Shown: positions 1 to 7,763 of the stretch, in pieces
Position numbering within the stretch: the first letter of the stretch is position 1
How the letters are laid out: each line of letters begins with the position of its first letter
Origin: Desulfospira sp963664655
GTDB taxonomy: Bacteria > Desulfobacterota > Desulfobacteria > Desulfobacterales > Desulfobacteraceae
DNA length: 64,000 nucleotides
Reading direction: 5' to 3'
NCBI GenBank assembly: GCA_963664655.2
Contig: OY761554.1
Coordinates: forward strand, 1,426,001-1,490,000
Position numbers and translations under genes: made by a program
The notes under the pieces: generated by a model
The model's input: only the letters and a program-made list of their open reading frames with translations
What the model was told of the DNA's origin: nothing
Databases searched by the model: none

Positions 1-4
1 TGAA

Positions 5-50
5 TAGACTGAAGGCTGAAGGTTGCTCATACTTCAAGCCTAAACGTTTA
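5..50. repeat. GGCTGAAGG-type repeat array (family D), edge copy
   Basis: The first 50 bases hold two GGCTGAAGG-like units followed by an inverted counterpart (CTTCAAGCCTAAACG), able to fold into an imperfect hairpin. The same core recurs at 6558-6640, 7505-7592, 10333-10432 and 39728-39778, always between genes. No coding function is seen here; whatever lies upstream is outside the window. Confidence 0.55.
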
Positions 51-53
51 ATT

Positions 54-206
54 GGTGTTTGACCGAGAACCCGTGTTTGGGCGAAAAGTTGCCCAGATGC
101 AAGGCGCAAAAAAAATTTAAAACCGGAGCAACCCGGGGGTTGTGAGGATTTTAAATTTTTTTGCAACGCAGCAGATGGGTGACTTTTCGTTCAAACACGA
201 ACTATA
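54..206 (-). repeat. MITE-like repeat, family A, copy 1
   Basis: About 150 bp bounded by inverted termini: GTGTTTGGGCGAAAAGT near 81 and, on the other strand, GTGTTTGAACGAAAAGT near 200. The centre is a second inverted repeat, with AAATTTAAAACCGG facing GATTTTAAATTTTT. Three further copies lie at 2864, 7617 and 11808. The element ends about 15 bp before the start of the lipoprotein gene, so it sits in that gene's promoter/leader region. It has no transposase and is too short to be autonomous. Confidence 0.75.
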
Positions 207-222
207 AGGAGACTGATACAGG

Positions 223-1854
223 ATGTTTATAGGAACTACAAGGCTTTTCCAAAAGCTTATTCCCATCCTGATCCTGATTCCGGCAGTGCTGGGATTGTCA
301 GGATGCGGCCCCGGTCTTCCCGACCAGGTAAAGCAAAAGGCCGAGGAAATCCCCGGTGCCATAGAAAAATCGCGAACCAGCCTGGAAGACCAACGCAAAA
401 AATTTGCCGTTCTTGTTTCCAGCCCGGATTTTAACCCCTTTGCGTCCTATGCCCAAAAAGAGAACTGGGAGAGCAACTTTCAAAACGCGGCAGCCGGTCT
501 TGACCGGGCAGACCATCTTTTTAAACAGGAGTTAAAGCCCCTGATCAAGCAGGACAAGCCGGAACTGTCCGGACCGGTCACCACCCAGACCCTGCGGATT
601 AACAAGGTGATCAAAGAGGCCGGCCAGCAGGCCCGGTATCCCTTTGAACGGTTTGCAAAGTTTAAAATTGCCCGGGAAAACATGGCCGGCATCCAAAAAG
701 AGGCCCAGGACCAGGACCGGAAGATTCAGGCCCTGGTGAACGGCCTCGAAGGCACCGAAGTGGCAAAGGCCAAAACAGATTTTCCCGACGCGGTTGAAAA
801 AATAGATGCCCGGTTTGCCCCGTTTGTGAAAATGCGCCGGGACTGCCAGTCCGCAACCCAAACCATTGATAAAGAGGTCAAAAACCAACAGGCCGGGCAG
901 GCGGTTGACCTGGCGTTGTTCGTTGACAGCGCCGATGCCGTGGCAAAGGATTATGCAATTTCAGCCGAGTCTGAAAAAAAATTCAAATCAGCCATAGCCG
1001 GACTGTATCAGAGCTATACCAAGGTCCTCCAGGATATGAAGCAGGAGTATGGTGTGATCATCAAGCGCGAATCCTGGGATGAACGATCGGATTACAACAC
1101 CTCCAGGATTGAAACTTACACAACCCCGGTGGATGCCAAGACCTTTGAGGCTCTGAACGACACCGAACTTGAATCCATCGCTTCCATTGTCCCGGGATTT
1201 TCTTCAAGCAGTCTGAAAAACCGGATCGGCCCGGCCTGGGATGCGCTGAACATCAACCCGACATTGCGCTGGCCTTCCGGACATAATGCGGCCGAGTTCT
1301 GGGTTGACCAGACCGAGGTCCGCGGTTTTCACAAATATCTTCTGGAAGAGGACGGCAACACCCGGGAAACCGACTGGCAAGAGGTTAAGCCGAGCTTTTA
1401 CGAACAAAATTATGAAAATCTGGGCATGGCCATTGTGTCAAAGCCTTACGGGGTCTTTGAGGAAGACTGCCTGACCCAGGCGGCCCCCCCGGGCATGGCC
1501 TGTGTGGGCAACCCGGAATACGGGGAGTGGAAAACCGATAACAACGGGGACCGCTTCTGGTCCTGGTACGGCAGGTATGCCTTTTTTTCCAACCTGTTCT
1601 TTTTTCCGTCCTATTATTACTCCTACCGTTCCTGGCGGGGCTGGCATGACAATTACCGGTACAAAAAGCCTTACTACGGGACCACGTCATCCGGGGGGAA
1701 AACATTCGGCACCTTTGGCTCAAAGGTTAAAACCACACCCCGGTATCAAAGTTCAACCTTTTCCAGGTCCGGCGGCCTTAAAACCAGAACCCCGTCCGTC
1801 AGGGGGGCAGGCTCCAGGGTCAGGGGCGGCGGCCCGGGGGGCAGAGGGAAGTAA
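223..1854 (+). CDS. predicted lipoprotein of unknown function with Tyr- and Gly/Arg-rich tail
   Basis: A 543-residue protein. A hydrophobic N-terminal segment (residues 12-25) ends in the lipobox Leu-Ser-Gly-Cys (Cys28), so it is probably a lipid-anchored envelope protein. Residues about 35-300 are rich in Glu, Lys, Gln and Ala and look largely helical. Around 455-480 there is a dense Tyr/Trp/Arg stretch, and the last 60 residues are Ser/Thr/Gly/Arg low complexity. I do not recognise the family. An AGGAGA Shine-Dalgarno lies about 15 bases upstream of the ATG. It precedes the DUF350 and spermidine-synthase-like genes on the same strand, which suggests a shared envelope role, but no enzymatic motif is visible. 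Tails of this kind also occur in YgiB/YjfM-type lipoproteins, only an analogy here. Confidence 0.7.
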   Translation: MFIGTTRLFQKLIPILILIPAVLGLSGCGPGLPDQVKQKAEEIPGAIEKSRTSLEDQRKKFAVLVSSPDFNPFASYAQKENWESNFQNAAAGLDRADHLFKQELKPLIKQDKPELSGPVTTQTLRINKVIKEAGQQARYPFERFAKFKIARENMAGIQKEAQDQDRKIQALVNGLEGTEVAKAKTDFPDAVEKIDARFAPFVKMRRDCQSATQTIDKEVKNQQAGQAVDLALFVDSADAVAKDYAISAESEKKFKSAIAGLYQSYTKVLQDMKQEYGVIIKRESWDERSDYNTSRIETYTTPVDAKTFEALNDTELESIASIVPGFSSSSLKNRIGPAWDALNINPTLRWPSGHNAAEFWVDQTEVRGFHKYLLEEDGNTRETDWQEVKPSFYEQNYENLGMAIVSKPYGVFEEDCLTQAAPPGMACVGNPEYGEWKTDNNGDRFWSWYGRYAFFSNLFFFPSYYYSYRSWRGWHDNYRYKKPYYGTTSSGGKTFGTFGSKVKTTPRYQSSTFSRSGGLKTRTPSVRGAGSRVRGGGPGGRGK

Positions 1855-1857
1855 TAT

Positions 1858-1965
1858 ATAAGCCATTAGCCTTTAGCCAACAGCAAAAGAGCCAACAGCA
1901 AAAGAGCTAACGGCTAAAGGCTAACAGCTAAAGGCTAACAGCTAATCGCTAACAGCTAAACAGGA
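1858..1965. repeat. GCTAACAGCTAAAGG repeat array (family C)
   Basis: Roughly twelve imperfect direct units of AGCTAACRGCTAAAGG type fill almost the whole gap between the lipoprotein and the DUF350 gene. Shorter arrays of the same core occur at 9538, 11908, 37226, 38455 and 46393. The array stops just before the Shine-Dalgarno sequence of the next gene. Slippage expansion is the likely way it grew. Confidence 0.7.
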
Positions 1966-1972
1966 GACATAT

Positions 1973-2866
1973 ATGATGACTGCAGGAGGCATTTTCACAG
2001 GTCTGTCCCAGGGATTTTTCTTTTCCCTGGTCAGTATTTTCTTTATATGGCTTGCAAAAATTGCTGATGACCGGCGGACCCGGGATTTTGATGATGATGA
2101 GCATATTGACAATGGAAACGCAGCTGTCGGGCTTCGGCGGGGCGGCCTTTACCTCGGGATTGCCCTTGGCATGTCAGGCGCCCTTGACGGGCCTTCAGTC
2201 GGTTTTTTTACGGATGCCTTTCATCTGATTGTAGACGGGGTCCTTGTGGTGGGGTTTTTGTTTTTATCCCGGTTTATCAACGACTTTCTCATGCTCGGCC
2301 ATGTGTCCAATGACGAGGAGTGTGTCAAAGAGTTTATTCAGGAAGACGGCCGGGTCGTTGTGGGGAACACGGCCGTGGGACTGGTGGAAGCCGGCATGTA
2401 CATTGCCACGGGGTTGATCCTTAAAGGCAGCCTGTCCGGCGGGGGCGGCACCTTTTTTCAATCCCTGGGCAGTGCGGTTCTCTTTTTTATTTTGGGCCAG
2501 GCCGCCCTTTTGATTTTCGGATTCCTGTATGAACTGGCCACCCGGTTCAATATCAGGGACGAAATCAAAAAGAACAATCCGGCCGCGGGCTTAAGCCTTG
2601 GGGGCATCCTCATTGCTTTAGGCATTATTCTGATGGGAAGCGTTTCCGGCCCGTTTCTGGGGTGGGGAGCCGACATTGCCGGATTTTTTGTCTATACCGT
2701 GTACGGGATTATCCTGCTCCTGGCATTCCGGCTGCTCATTGACCGGCTCCTGCTGCCCACCACCAATCTGACGGTTGAGATCAGCGAAGACCAGAATGTC
2801 TCGGCCATGATTGTGGTGGAGTGCGCTATGGCCGCCGTGGCCCTGGTGATTGCTTTTGCTATGTAG
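1973..2866 (+). CDS. DUF350 family integral membrane protein, three tandem repeats
   Basis: A 297-residue polytopic membrane protein. The pattern Asn-x-Ala-x-Gly-Leu-x-x-Gly-Gly followed by a Gly-rich hydrophobic stretch occurs three times (near residues 48, 128 and 202), each followed by another hydrophobic segment. This is the DUF350 (YjfL-like) pattern, normally present once or twice. About eight membrane segments are likely. AGGAGA lies seven bases before the ATG. The molecular role of DUF350 proteins is not established; they are known near membrane spermidine-synthase-like proteins, as here. The TAG stop at 2864-2866 is also the first three bases of a MITE-like repeat, so insertion of that element probably set the present C-terminus or used a pre-existing stop. 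Confidence 0.85.
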   Translation: MMTAGGIFTGLSQGFFFSLVSIFFIWLAKIADDRRTRDFDDDEHIDNGNAAVGLRRGGLYLGIALGMSGALDGPSVGFFTDAFHLIVDGVLVVGFLFLSRFINDFLMLGHVSNDEECVKEFIQEDGRVVVGNTAVGLVEAGMYIATGLILKGSLSGGGGTFFQSLGSAVLFFILGQAALLIFGFLYELATRFNIRDEIKKNNPAAGLSLGGILIALGIILMGSVSGPFLGWGADIAGFFVYTVYGIILLLAFRLLIDRLLLPTTNLTVEISEDQNVSAMIVVECAMAAVALVIAFAM

Positions 2867-3011
2867 TGTTTGAACGAAAAGTCACCCATCTGCTGCGTTG
2901 CAGAAAAATTTGCAATCCTCACAACCCTTATGGTTGCTCCGGTTGCAAATTTTTCTGCGCCTTGCATCTGGGCAACTTTTCGCCCAAACACTTGTTTTCA
3001 TTCAGGCACTA
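2864..3011 (+). repeat. MITE-like repeat, family A, copy 2
   Basis: The most complete copy, about 148 bp. The left end reads TAGTGTTTGAACGAAAAG. The right end, on the opposite strand, reads TAGTGCCTGAATGAAAAC, giving an imperfect terminal inverted repeat of about 17 bp. Just inside the right end is a second GTGTTTGGGCGAAAAGT block. The interior is an inverted repeat (GCAAATTTTTCTG against CAGAAAAATTTGC). The left TAG is the stop codon of the DUF350 gene, and the right end abuts the spermidine-synthase-like gene. Confidence 0.8.
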
Positions 3012-3032
3012 TGTAAATCAAGGACACGGGAC

Positions 3033-4703
3033 ATTAAAAATAGATCTTTCAACTTTGCCTCTTTTCTGCTGGCCGCCTGCATGCTGGCATCCGGGGCCTG
3101 CGGGATTATTCTGGAGTATATCCAGGCCTCCCTGGCCTCCATGATTCTGGGCAATGCCTTTGAGCAGTGGGCCATGGTCATCGGGCTGATGCTGTTCTGG
3201 ATGGGGTTCGGCAGCCTGATCCAGAAAAATATCCCCAAAGCCTTTCTGATCCCCGCATTTATCGGCATTGAAACCGGGCTGGCCCTGGCCGGGGGATTTT
3301 CCCCGACCCTGACCTATCTGTCTTACGGGTATACGGGCCATTATCCGTTGGTCCTTTATTTTTTTGTCAGCCTGATCGGTATTCTGATCGGCCTTGAAAT
3401 CCCGGTGATCATAAGGATCAACAACGATTATTCAACCGAGCTGTCCACCAACCTGGGCCATATCCTGAGTGCCGATTATATCGGGTCTCTGATCGGTGCC
3501 CTGGTTTATGTGTTTGTCCTGCTAAGATTTTTCCCCATTACCGAAGGGGCTTTCCTGACCGCCGGGGTCAATTTTTCCCTGGCCCTGGCCACCTTTGCCT
3601 ACTTTACCCAAAAAAAACTGATTCCGGGCAGTGTCTGGCTTTTTGTGCTGATGATTCTGGTCTGTGCCGCCCTTATCTTCGGGTATCACAACAGCCGCCG
3701 GTGGCAGGTAAAAAACGAACAGCCCCTGTATGATGATCCTGTGGTGTTCAGTGGGACCACCCGGTATCAGCACATTGTCATTACCCATTATAAGCCTTTG
3801 GATGAGATCCGGCTGTTTTTGAACGGCAACCTTCAGCTTTCCAGCCTGGATGAAGACCGGTACCATGAGTCTCTGGTTCATCCGGCCATGAATCTGGCCG
3901 TCGCCAAAACCAGGGTGTTGATCCTGGGCGGGGGAGACGGCTGCGCCTTAAGAGAGGTCCTCAAATACCCTGACGTCAATGAGGTGGTCCTGGTGGACCT
4001 TGATCCGGATATGACCCTCCTTGCCGCATCCCACCCCCTGCTGGTCCGGCTCAATGGGGGCGCGTTCAAAGACAGCCGGCTGGTCCACCTTGAAGGGGCC
4101 GGGATCAGTCCGGGAGAAGAGCGAAAGGTCTACGTGAACACCGGTTCCGGAAAAAAAGGAACCTTAAAGGCAAAGGAGCTTGCCCGGGTCAATATCATGA
4201 ACATTGATGCGGACCGGTTTTTGTCAGAGGTGAAAGGGTTCTGGGATGTGATCATCGTGGACCTGCCCGACCCGTCCACCCCGGAACTTGCCAAGCTTTA
4301 TTCAAAAGAGTTCTATGCCAAAATTAAACGAAAACTGGGCAAAGCCGGCCTGGCCGTGATCCAGGCCACCTCCCCGTATTTTGCAAAGCAAAGCTTCCTG
4401 TGTATCGGCAGAACCCTGGAAGCCGCCGGGCTTTCAACCCTTCCATTTCACGAGAACGTGCCCAGCTTCGGCGACTGGGGGTGGTTCCTGGCCTGGAACC
4501 CGGCACTGGGTGAAAATCAGGTCACAGGCCAGGTGCATCAGCTTGATATTCCGGTTCCCACCCGGTTCATCACCCCCGAGGTATTTAAGCGCCAGACGAT
4601 TTTCGGCAAAGGCATGCTCAAAACTTCCGAAACCTCCATCAACACCTTGCTTTATCCCGTACTCCTGACCCTGTACAACCACGAATCCTGGCTTACGGAA
4701 TAA
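3033..4703 (+). CDS. membrane-anchored spermidine synthase-like protein (aminopropyltransferase fold)
   Basis: The N-terminal ~200 residues form six or seven membrane segments. The C-terminal half is a spermine/spermidine-synthase-type Rossmann domain with the nucleotide-binding signature Ile-Leu-Gly-Gly-Gly-Asp-Gly, an acidic Val-Asp-Leu-Asp-Pro-Asp strand end, and an Asp-Leu-Pro-Asp-Pro-Ser motif at the expected catalytic Asp position. Members of this family transfer aminopropyl from decarboxylated S-adenosylmethionine, but membrane-fused forms may have another substrate. Start: the reading frame stays open through the upstream repeat to 2898, but translation from there would encode repeat sequence. 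An AAGGA motif lies eight bases before an ATT codon at 3033, giving a full first helix; the first in-frame ATG outside the repeat, at 3081, has no Shine-Dalgarno and shortens helix 1. The start is therefore uncertain, while the family is clear. Confidence 0.85.
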   Translation: MKNRSFNFASFLLAACMLASGACGIILEYIQASLASMILGNAFEQWAMVIGLMLFWMGFGSLIQKNIPKAFLIPAFIGIETGLALAGGFSPTLTYLSYGYTGHYPLVLYFFVSLIGILIGLEIPVIIRINNDYSTELSTNLGHILSADYIGSLIGALVYVFVLLRFFPITEGAFLTAGVNFSLALATFAYFTQKKLIPGSVWLFVLMILVCAALIFGYHNSRRWQVKNEQPLYDDPVVFSGTTRYQHIVITHYKPLDEIRLFLNGNLQLSSLDEDRYHESLVHPAMNLAVAKTRVLILGGGDGCALREVLKYPDVNEVVLVDLDPDMTLLAASHPLLVRLNGGAFKDSRLVHLEGAGISPGEERKVYVNTGSGKKGTLKAKELARVNIMNIDADRFLSEVKGFWDVIIVDLPDPSTPELAKLYSKEFYAKIKRKLGKAGLAVIQATSPYFAKQSFLCIGRTLEAAGLSTLPFHENVPSFGDWGWFLAWNPALGENQVTGQVHQLDIPVPTRFITPEVFKRQTIFGKGMLKTSETSINTLLYPVLLTLYNHESWLTE

Positions 4704-4721
4704 ACAAGGGCCACGCTGTTT

Positions 4722-4935
4722 TTTAATAACGGCCACGGGCCGCTTTGGTTATCCAACCAAGAGCCGCCCACAACAAATATTGAAAGTCTTCTCAGGACGT
4801 TAGTGAGACTTTCATATAACCGTCATACCCTAAAGGGCAGAAACCGGACGGCTTGGGTTATCCAACCAAGCACCGCCCACAACGAAAAATGAAAGTCTTT
4901 TCAGTCTGTTAGCGAGACTTTCTTATAAAACCCTC
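4722..4935. repeat. two-hairpin repeat family B, two tandem units between convergent genes
   Basis: Two ~100 bp units, each with one stem from GAAAGTCT/AGACTTTC and another from CTTGGTTGGATAACC/GGTTATCCAACCAAG. The first unit includes the longer variant containing CCCTAAAGGGCAGAAACC. Related units are at 18612-18911 (three) and 49917-50145. The position between convergent genes, with two strong dyads per unit, fits bidirectional transcription termination; that is inferred only. Confidence 0.7.
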
Positions 4936-5058
4936 ATTGTGTTGACATCTGATTGCGAAATTGCTGCGCGGTATCTGAAGCACCCAAAGATCCGTCCTGT
5001 TTTAAGACAATGTTGCACTTCCGGAATCTTCATGGGGTGTTAAGCCCGGTTGTGAAGA
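4936..5058. other. intergenic remainder, no feature recognised
   Basis: The rest of the 355-base gap between convergent genes. I see no open reading frame of note, no stem with a T-run and no tRNA-like fold. Confidence 0.5.
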
Positions 5059-6231
5059 TTAGATGATGCCGGTTCCCAGGATTAGATGAAGACCGCCGTT
5101 GAAGATGGTGCCGGGATGAAGCCCGGTTAGGTCTAAGGCTTTCCATGTCCGCTGGTCCGGGCAGATGATGCCGGTTCGCCATCCCTTAAAGTCGGACCGC
5201 AGTTTCCGGCCGATTTCACGGTAAAAATTAAGGGTGCCGGCGGATTCCAGCCGTTTGCCGTAGGGCGGATTCAGGATTACCACTCCCTTTCCGGTGGGCA
5301 TCCCGCCACAATTGATATCAAAGAAGCTGATCTGCCGGACGTGAATTGGTCTTAAGAAATCGTGGGCTGAAATGTTGGCGTTCACCGCATCCACGGCTTT
5401 TTCGTCTGAATCTGAGGCGAAAATTTCAGGCCGGTCCATGACCTTGAATTGTTTTTTCAGCTGTGTTTTCAGGAAATTGAAATTTTCGGGCCTGAATCCT
5501 GGCCAGGTTTCAAAGGCAAAGGATCTGAAAATCCCTGGGGGAACCCGGGATTTGATCATGGCCCCTTCAATGGAAAAGGTGCCGGAGCCGCACATGGGGT
5601 CCAGCAATAGATCGTCAGGAGAGAACCCGGTTGCCGTTAAGACGGCAAAGGCCAGGGTTTCTCGCAACGGGGCGTCAGTGGTGTTGGGCTTGACCCCGCG
5701 TTTGAACAAAAGGGCCCCGGACATGTCCAGGGAAACCTGGAACCGGTCTTTTTCACCCCGGATCATCACGGTCTGCGAGCTGTCTCCGGGGGGGGCGGGA
5801 AGTCCTGCCTGCTCAAGTTTTTCCTGGATCAGCCCCAGGCTTTTCTGTGTCAGGGCATCGGAATGGTAAAGCCTGGATTGCCGGCAGGAGACCCGGACAT
5901 CAACCCCGCTGCCTGCCGGCAGATACAATTCCCAGTCAATTTTTTGGAGTCCTTTTTCAAACTCGCCAAAATGGACCGCCTTAAAAGAGCCCAGGCGCAT
6001 AAGGATTCGGGACGGGCTTCTAAGGCAAAGGTTGGCCCGATACCCGTCCTGGAGCCTGCCTGAAAAACCGGCCCCGCCGGGCATGACCCGGATATCCCGG
6101 ATATCGGCGTCAAGTTTTTCTAACTCCTGCCGGCATAAGGGCTCAAGGCCCGGGGAACAGGCGGCAAAAAATTCGTGGGGTCTGGCAATAACCCGCCGTT
6201 TTACCCGTTTTTCAAAAGCGGTCTGGGGCAT
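5059..6231 (-). CDS. THUMP-domain class I RNA methyltransferase (RlmL/UPF0020-type)
   Basis: A 390-residue protein. The N-terminal part (about 15-160) is the RNA-binding THUMP region typical of UPF0020 proteins. The S-adenosylmethionine motif Leu-Asp-Pro-Met-Cys-Gly-Ser-Gly-Thr lies near 215, and the N-methyltransferase motif Asn-Pro-Pro-Tyr-Gly-Lys-Arg near 325. Relatives methylate guanine N2 in 23S rRNA or tRNA; E. coli RlmL (m2G2445) has this module fused to a second methyltransferase, which is absent here. The exact target cannot be read from sequence. It is the last gene of the minus-strand run starting near 9.96 kb and begins 48 bases after the FmdB-like gene, so it may be cotranscribed. 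No strong Shine-Dalgarno is visible. Confidence 0.88.
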   Translation of the reverse strand: MPQTAFEKRVKRRVIARPHEFFAACSPGLEPLCRQELEKLDADIRDIRVMPGGAGFSGRLQDGYRANLCLRSPSRILMRLGSFKAVHFGEFEKGLQKIDWELYLPAGSGVDVRVSCRQSRLYHSDALTQKSLGLIQEKLEQAGLPAPPGDSSQTVMIRGEKDRFQVSLDMSGALLFKRGVKPNTTDAPLRETLAFAVLTATGFSPDDLLLDPMCGSGTFSIEGAMIKSRVPPGIFRSFAFETWPGFRPENFNFLKTQLKKQFKVMDRPEIFASDSDEKAVDAVNANISAHDFLRPIHVRQISFFDINCGGMPTGKGVVILNPPYGKRLESAGTLNFYREIGRKLRSDFKGWRTGIICPDQRTWKALDLTGLHPGTIFNGGLHLILGTGII

Positions 6232-6278
6232 GGTGGTTTATCGATTTTTTTAAACCCTGGCTGTTGGCGGTGGTTGTA

Positions 6279-6533
6279 TCAGAAGGTTTTTCCGCAGCAG
6301 GAGCCGGGGCCGGCACATCCCGTTGCCTCGCCGGGCCTGGAACCGCAGCAGGCCGTGTCGCTGAACCCGGGCGTGCGGGTTCCGGCTGAGCCGGACATGG
6401 AGGAATGGGCCGCCATGAGTTTGGTCAGGTTTTTGCTGCCGCAATGGGCACAGGCCGGTGAGTCCGATGAATTGACGAGCAACAGTTCGCTGGACTGGCC
6501 GCAGTCTTCACATTTAAAATCAAAAAGGGGCAT
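6279..6533 (-). CDS. FmdB-family zinc ribbon protein
   Basis: An 84-residue protein. The N-terminus (Met-Pro-Leu-Phe-Asp-Phe-Lys-Cys-Glu-Asp-Cys-Gly) and a second Cys-x-x-Cys near residue 32 form the zinc ribbon characteristic of FmdB putative regulatory proteins. The C-terminal third is Gly/Ser/Cys-rich and ends with a Cys-Cys pair, possibly a further metal site. GAGGTG lies before the ATG. FmdB proteins were named from a formamide-inducible operon, but their biochemical role is unsettled. Its place after two NifX-like genes suggests the metal/Fe-S theme of this operon. Confidence 0.85.
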   Translation of the reverse strand: MPLFDFKCEDCGQSSELLLVNSSDSPACAHCGSKNLTKLMAAHSSMSGSAGTRTPGFSDTACCGSRPGEATGCAGPGSCCGKTF

Positions 6534-6557
6534 GGTTACACCTCACTTATCAGGTAA

Positions 6558-6640
6558 ATAGGCTGAAGGCTGAAGGGGGCTTGCTGATAAAGGGGGACTC
6601 ATACGTGAGCCTAAACGCCTTCAGTCTTCGGCCTAAATTT
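6558..6640. repeat. GGCTGAAGG-type inverted repeat (family D)
   Basis: TAGGCTGAAGGCTGAAGG on the left faces CCTTCAGTCTTCGGCCTA on the right across about 40 bases, making a long imperfect hairpin between the NifX-like gene and the FmdB gene. It could attenuate or process the transcript of this minus-strand operon; this is not shown. Confidence 0.65.
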
Positions 6641-6645
6641 TTAAA

Positions 6646-7005
6646 TTACCAATGGCCTTCCGCGTTGGCGTCATCGGCAAATTCAAACTCACCGGCGTTG
6701 AATTTCTCAATCACCTGGTTGATGGTGCCGGTGGCGTCATTGGCCACTTTAACGCCGGCCGCGTCCAGGGTTTTGAATGCATTGGGGCCGCAAAATCCGG
6801 TCAGCAGCACTTTGGCCCCTTTGTTGGCGATATTGGCGGCCGCCTGGATCCCGGCGCCTTTGAATGCGTTTTTGTTGTCATCATTGTCAATGACCTCAAA
6901 TTCTTTTGTGTCCGTATCGACAATGATTATATATGCAGCCCGGCCAAACCTGGGGTCTACTTCAGACTCAAGGTCTTTGCCCTGGGATGTTACGGCAATT
7001 TTCAT
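6646..7005 (-). CDS. NifX/NifB-type dinitrogenase iron-molybdenum cofactor biosynthesis domain protein
   Basis: A 119-residue single-domain protein. The start Met-Lys-Ile-Ala-Val-Thr-Ser-Gln-Gly, the Asp-Pro-Arg-Phe-Gly-Arg-Ala segment (residues ~17-23) and the Val-Leu-Leu-Thr-Gly-Phe-Cys-Gly-Pro-Asn-Ala motif identify the NifX/NafY-like fold, which in nitrogen fixers binds FeMo-cofactor precursors. Many anaerobes without nitrogenase carry such proteins beside MinD-like ATPases, as here, and their cargo is unknown. AAGGA precedes the ATG. No nif structural genes are in the window, so a true nitrogenase role is not supported. Confidence 0.9.
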   Translation of the reverse strand: MKIAVTSQGKDLESEVDPRFGRAAYIIIVDTDTKEFEVIDNDDNKNAFKGAGIQAAANIANKGAKVLLTGFCGPNAFKTLDAAGVKVANDATGTINQVIEKFNAGEFEFADDANAEGHW

Positions 7006-7103
7006 TTTGGTTGTCCTTCTTTGTGTGTGAAAGCTGGTATCCGCCTTCCGGCGTTAAGCCATGGTCAGGCATTTCCTGGTGTCTGACCATGGCCGGCTTT
7101 ATC

Positions 7104-7487
7104 TTATTGTCCGCCGCCGCCGCCGCAGACCTGGTCATTTCTGATTTCCGTGAGTTTGCCTTCAATCAGGTCCATGACCACGGGTTCAATTTCCGGTCTT
7201 TCCGCATCGTGGTAAACGTCAATGCCCACCTGGCGGAAGCCCATGAGAGGCCTCATGCCAATGCCGCCTACGACAAGGGCGTTCACCCTGTTTTCCGACA
7301 GCAGGTTGACCGGAACCATGCAGCCGCCCTGGACATGCTCCTGGTTGGGAAGGATGGAAACCTCTTTGATCTTGCCATCTTCGACATCAATTAATGTAAA
7401 GACATCACAATGTCCAAAATGACCTGCCCTGGTTCCTTTGAGTCCGCCTTCCCCGTTGGAGGGGACTGCAATTCTACCGTTTTTCAT
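7104..7487 (-). CDS. NifX-like protein with Cys/poly-Gly C-terminus
   Basis: A 127-residue member of the same NifX-like superfamily, with Ile-Ala-Val-Pro-Ser at the start, His25 and His28 in a Gly-His-Phe-Gly-His-Cys-Asp segment, and Gly-Gly-Ile-Gly-Met-Arg-Pro near 77. It ends with one Cys followed by five Gly and a Gln. The His/Cys cluster points to binding of metal or a cluster. AAGGAG lies upstream. It is a paralogue of, not a duplicate of, the next gene downstream. The pairing of two NifX-like proteins with two MinD/ferredoxin ATPases suggests two matched partner sets. Confidence 0.88.
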   Translation of the reverse strand: MKNGRIAVPSNGEGGLKGTRAGHFGHCDVFTLIDVEDGKIKEVSILPNQEHVQGGCMVPVNLLSENRVNALVVGGIGMRPLMGFRQVGIDVYHDAERPEIEPVVMDLIEGKLTEIRNDQVCGGGGGQ

Positions 7488-7504
7488 TTCATACTGCTCC
7501 TTGT

Positions 7505-7592
7505 TAAGGGGTTTAGGCTGAAGGGGTTTAGGCTGAAGGGGCTTGATTTGCCGGCCTTCAACCTAACAACCTTCAGTCTTCAGCCTGTTGTT
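7505..7592. repeat. GGCTGAAGG-type inverted repeat (family D)
   Basis: Two direct GGTTTAGGCTGAAGGGG units face CCTTCAACC, ACCTTCAGTCTTCAGCCTG on the right, again an imperfect long hairpin. It lies directly beside MITE-like copy 3, so about 270 bases between two operon genes are repeat-derived. Confidence 0.65.
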
Positions 7593-7616
7593 TTCATTAA
7601 CATCCTAACAAAAATC

Positions 7617-7763
7617 TGTGTTTGGACGAAAAGTTGCCCAGATGCAAGGCGTAACCTAAAGGTCAGAAACCAGAAAAAATGGCAACCGGAGAAACCTTTT
7701 GGTTGTGAGGATTGCCGTTTTTTCTGCAACGCAGCAGATGGCTGACTTTTCGTTCAAACACTA
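7617..7763 (-). repeat. MITE-like repeat, family A, copy 3 (with a family B core inside)
   Basis: The termini match the other family A copies (GTGTTTGGACGAAAAGT on the left; on the other strand TAGTGTTTGAACGAAAAG on the right). Near 7651-7668 it carries CCTAAAGGTCAGAAACC, which matches the CCCTAAAGGGCAGAAACC core of family B and is absent from the other family A copies. The right-hand CTA is the stop codon (TAG) of the MinD-like gene on the minus strand. Confidence 0.75.

Noticed and set aside
1858..1965. Possible CRISPR array in the repeated stretch
   Set aside because: Units are short, contiguous and degenerate, with no unique spacers of constant length, and no cas genes occur in the window.
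6646..7487. Nitrogen fixation (nif) genes
   Set aside because: Only NifX-domain proteins are present; no nifHDK, nifB, nifE or nifN, so a nitrogenase locus is not supported.
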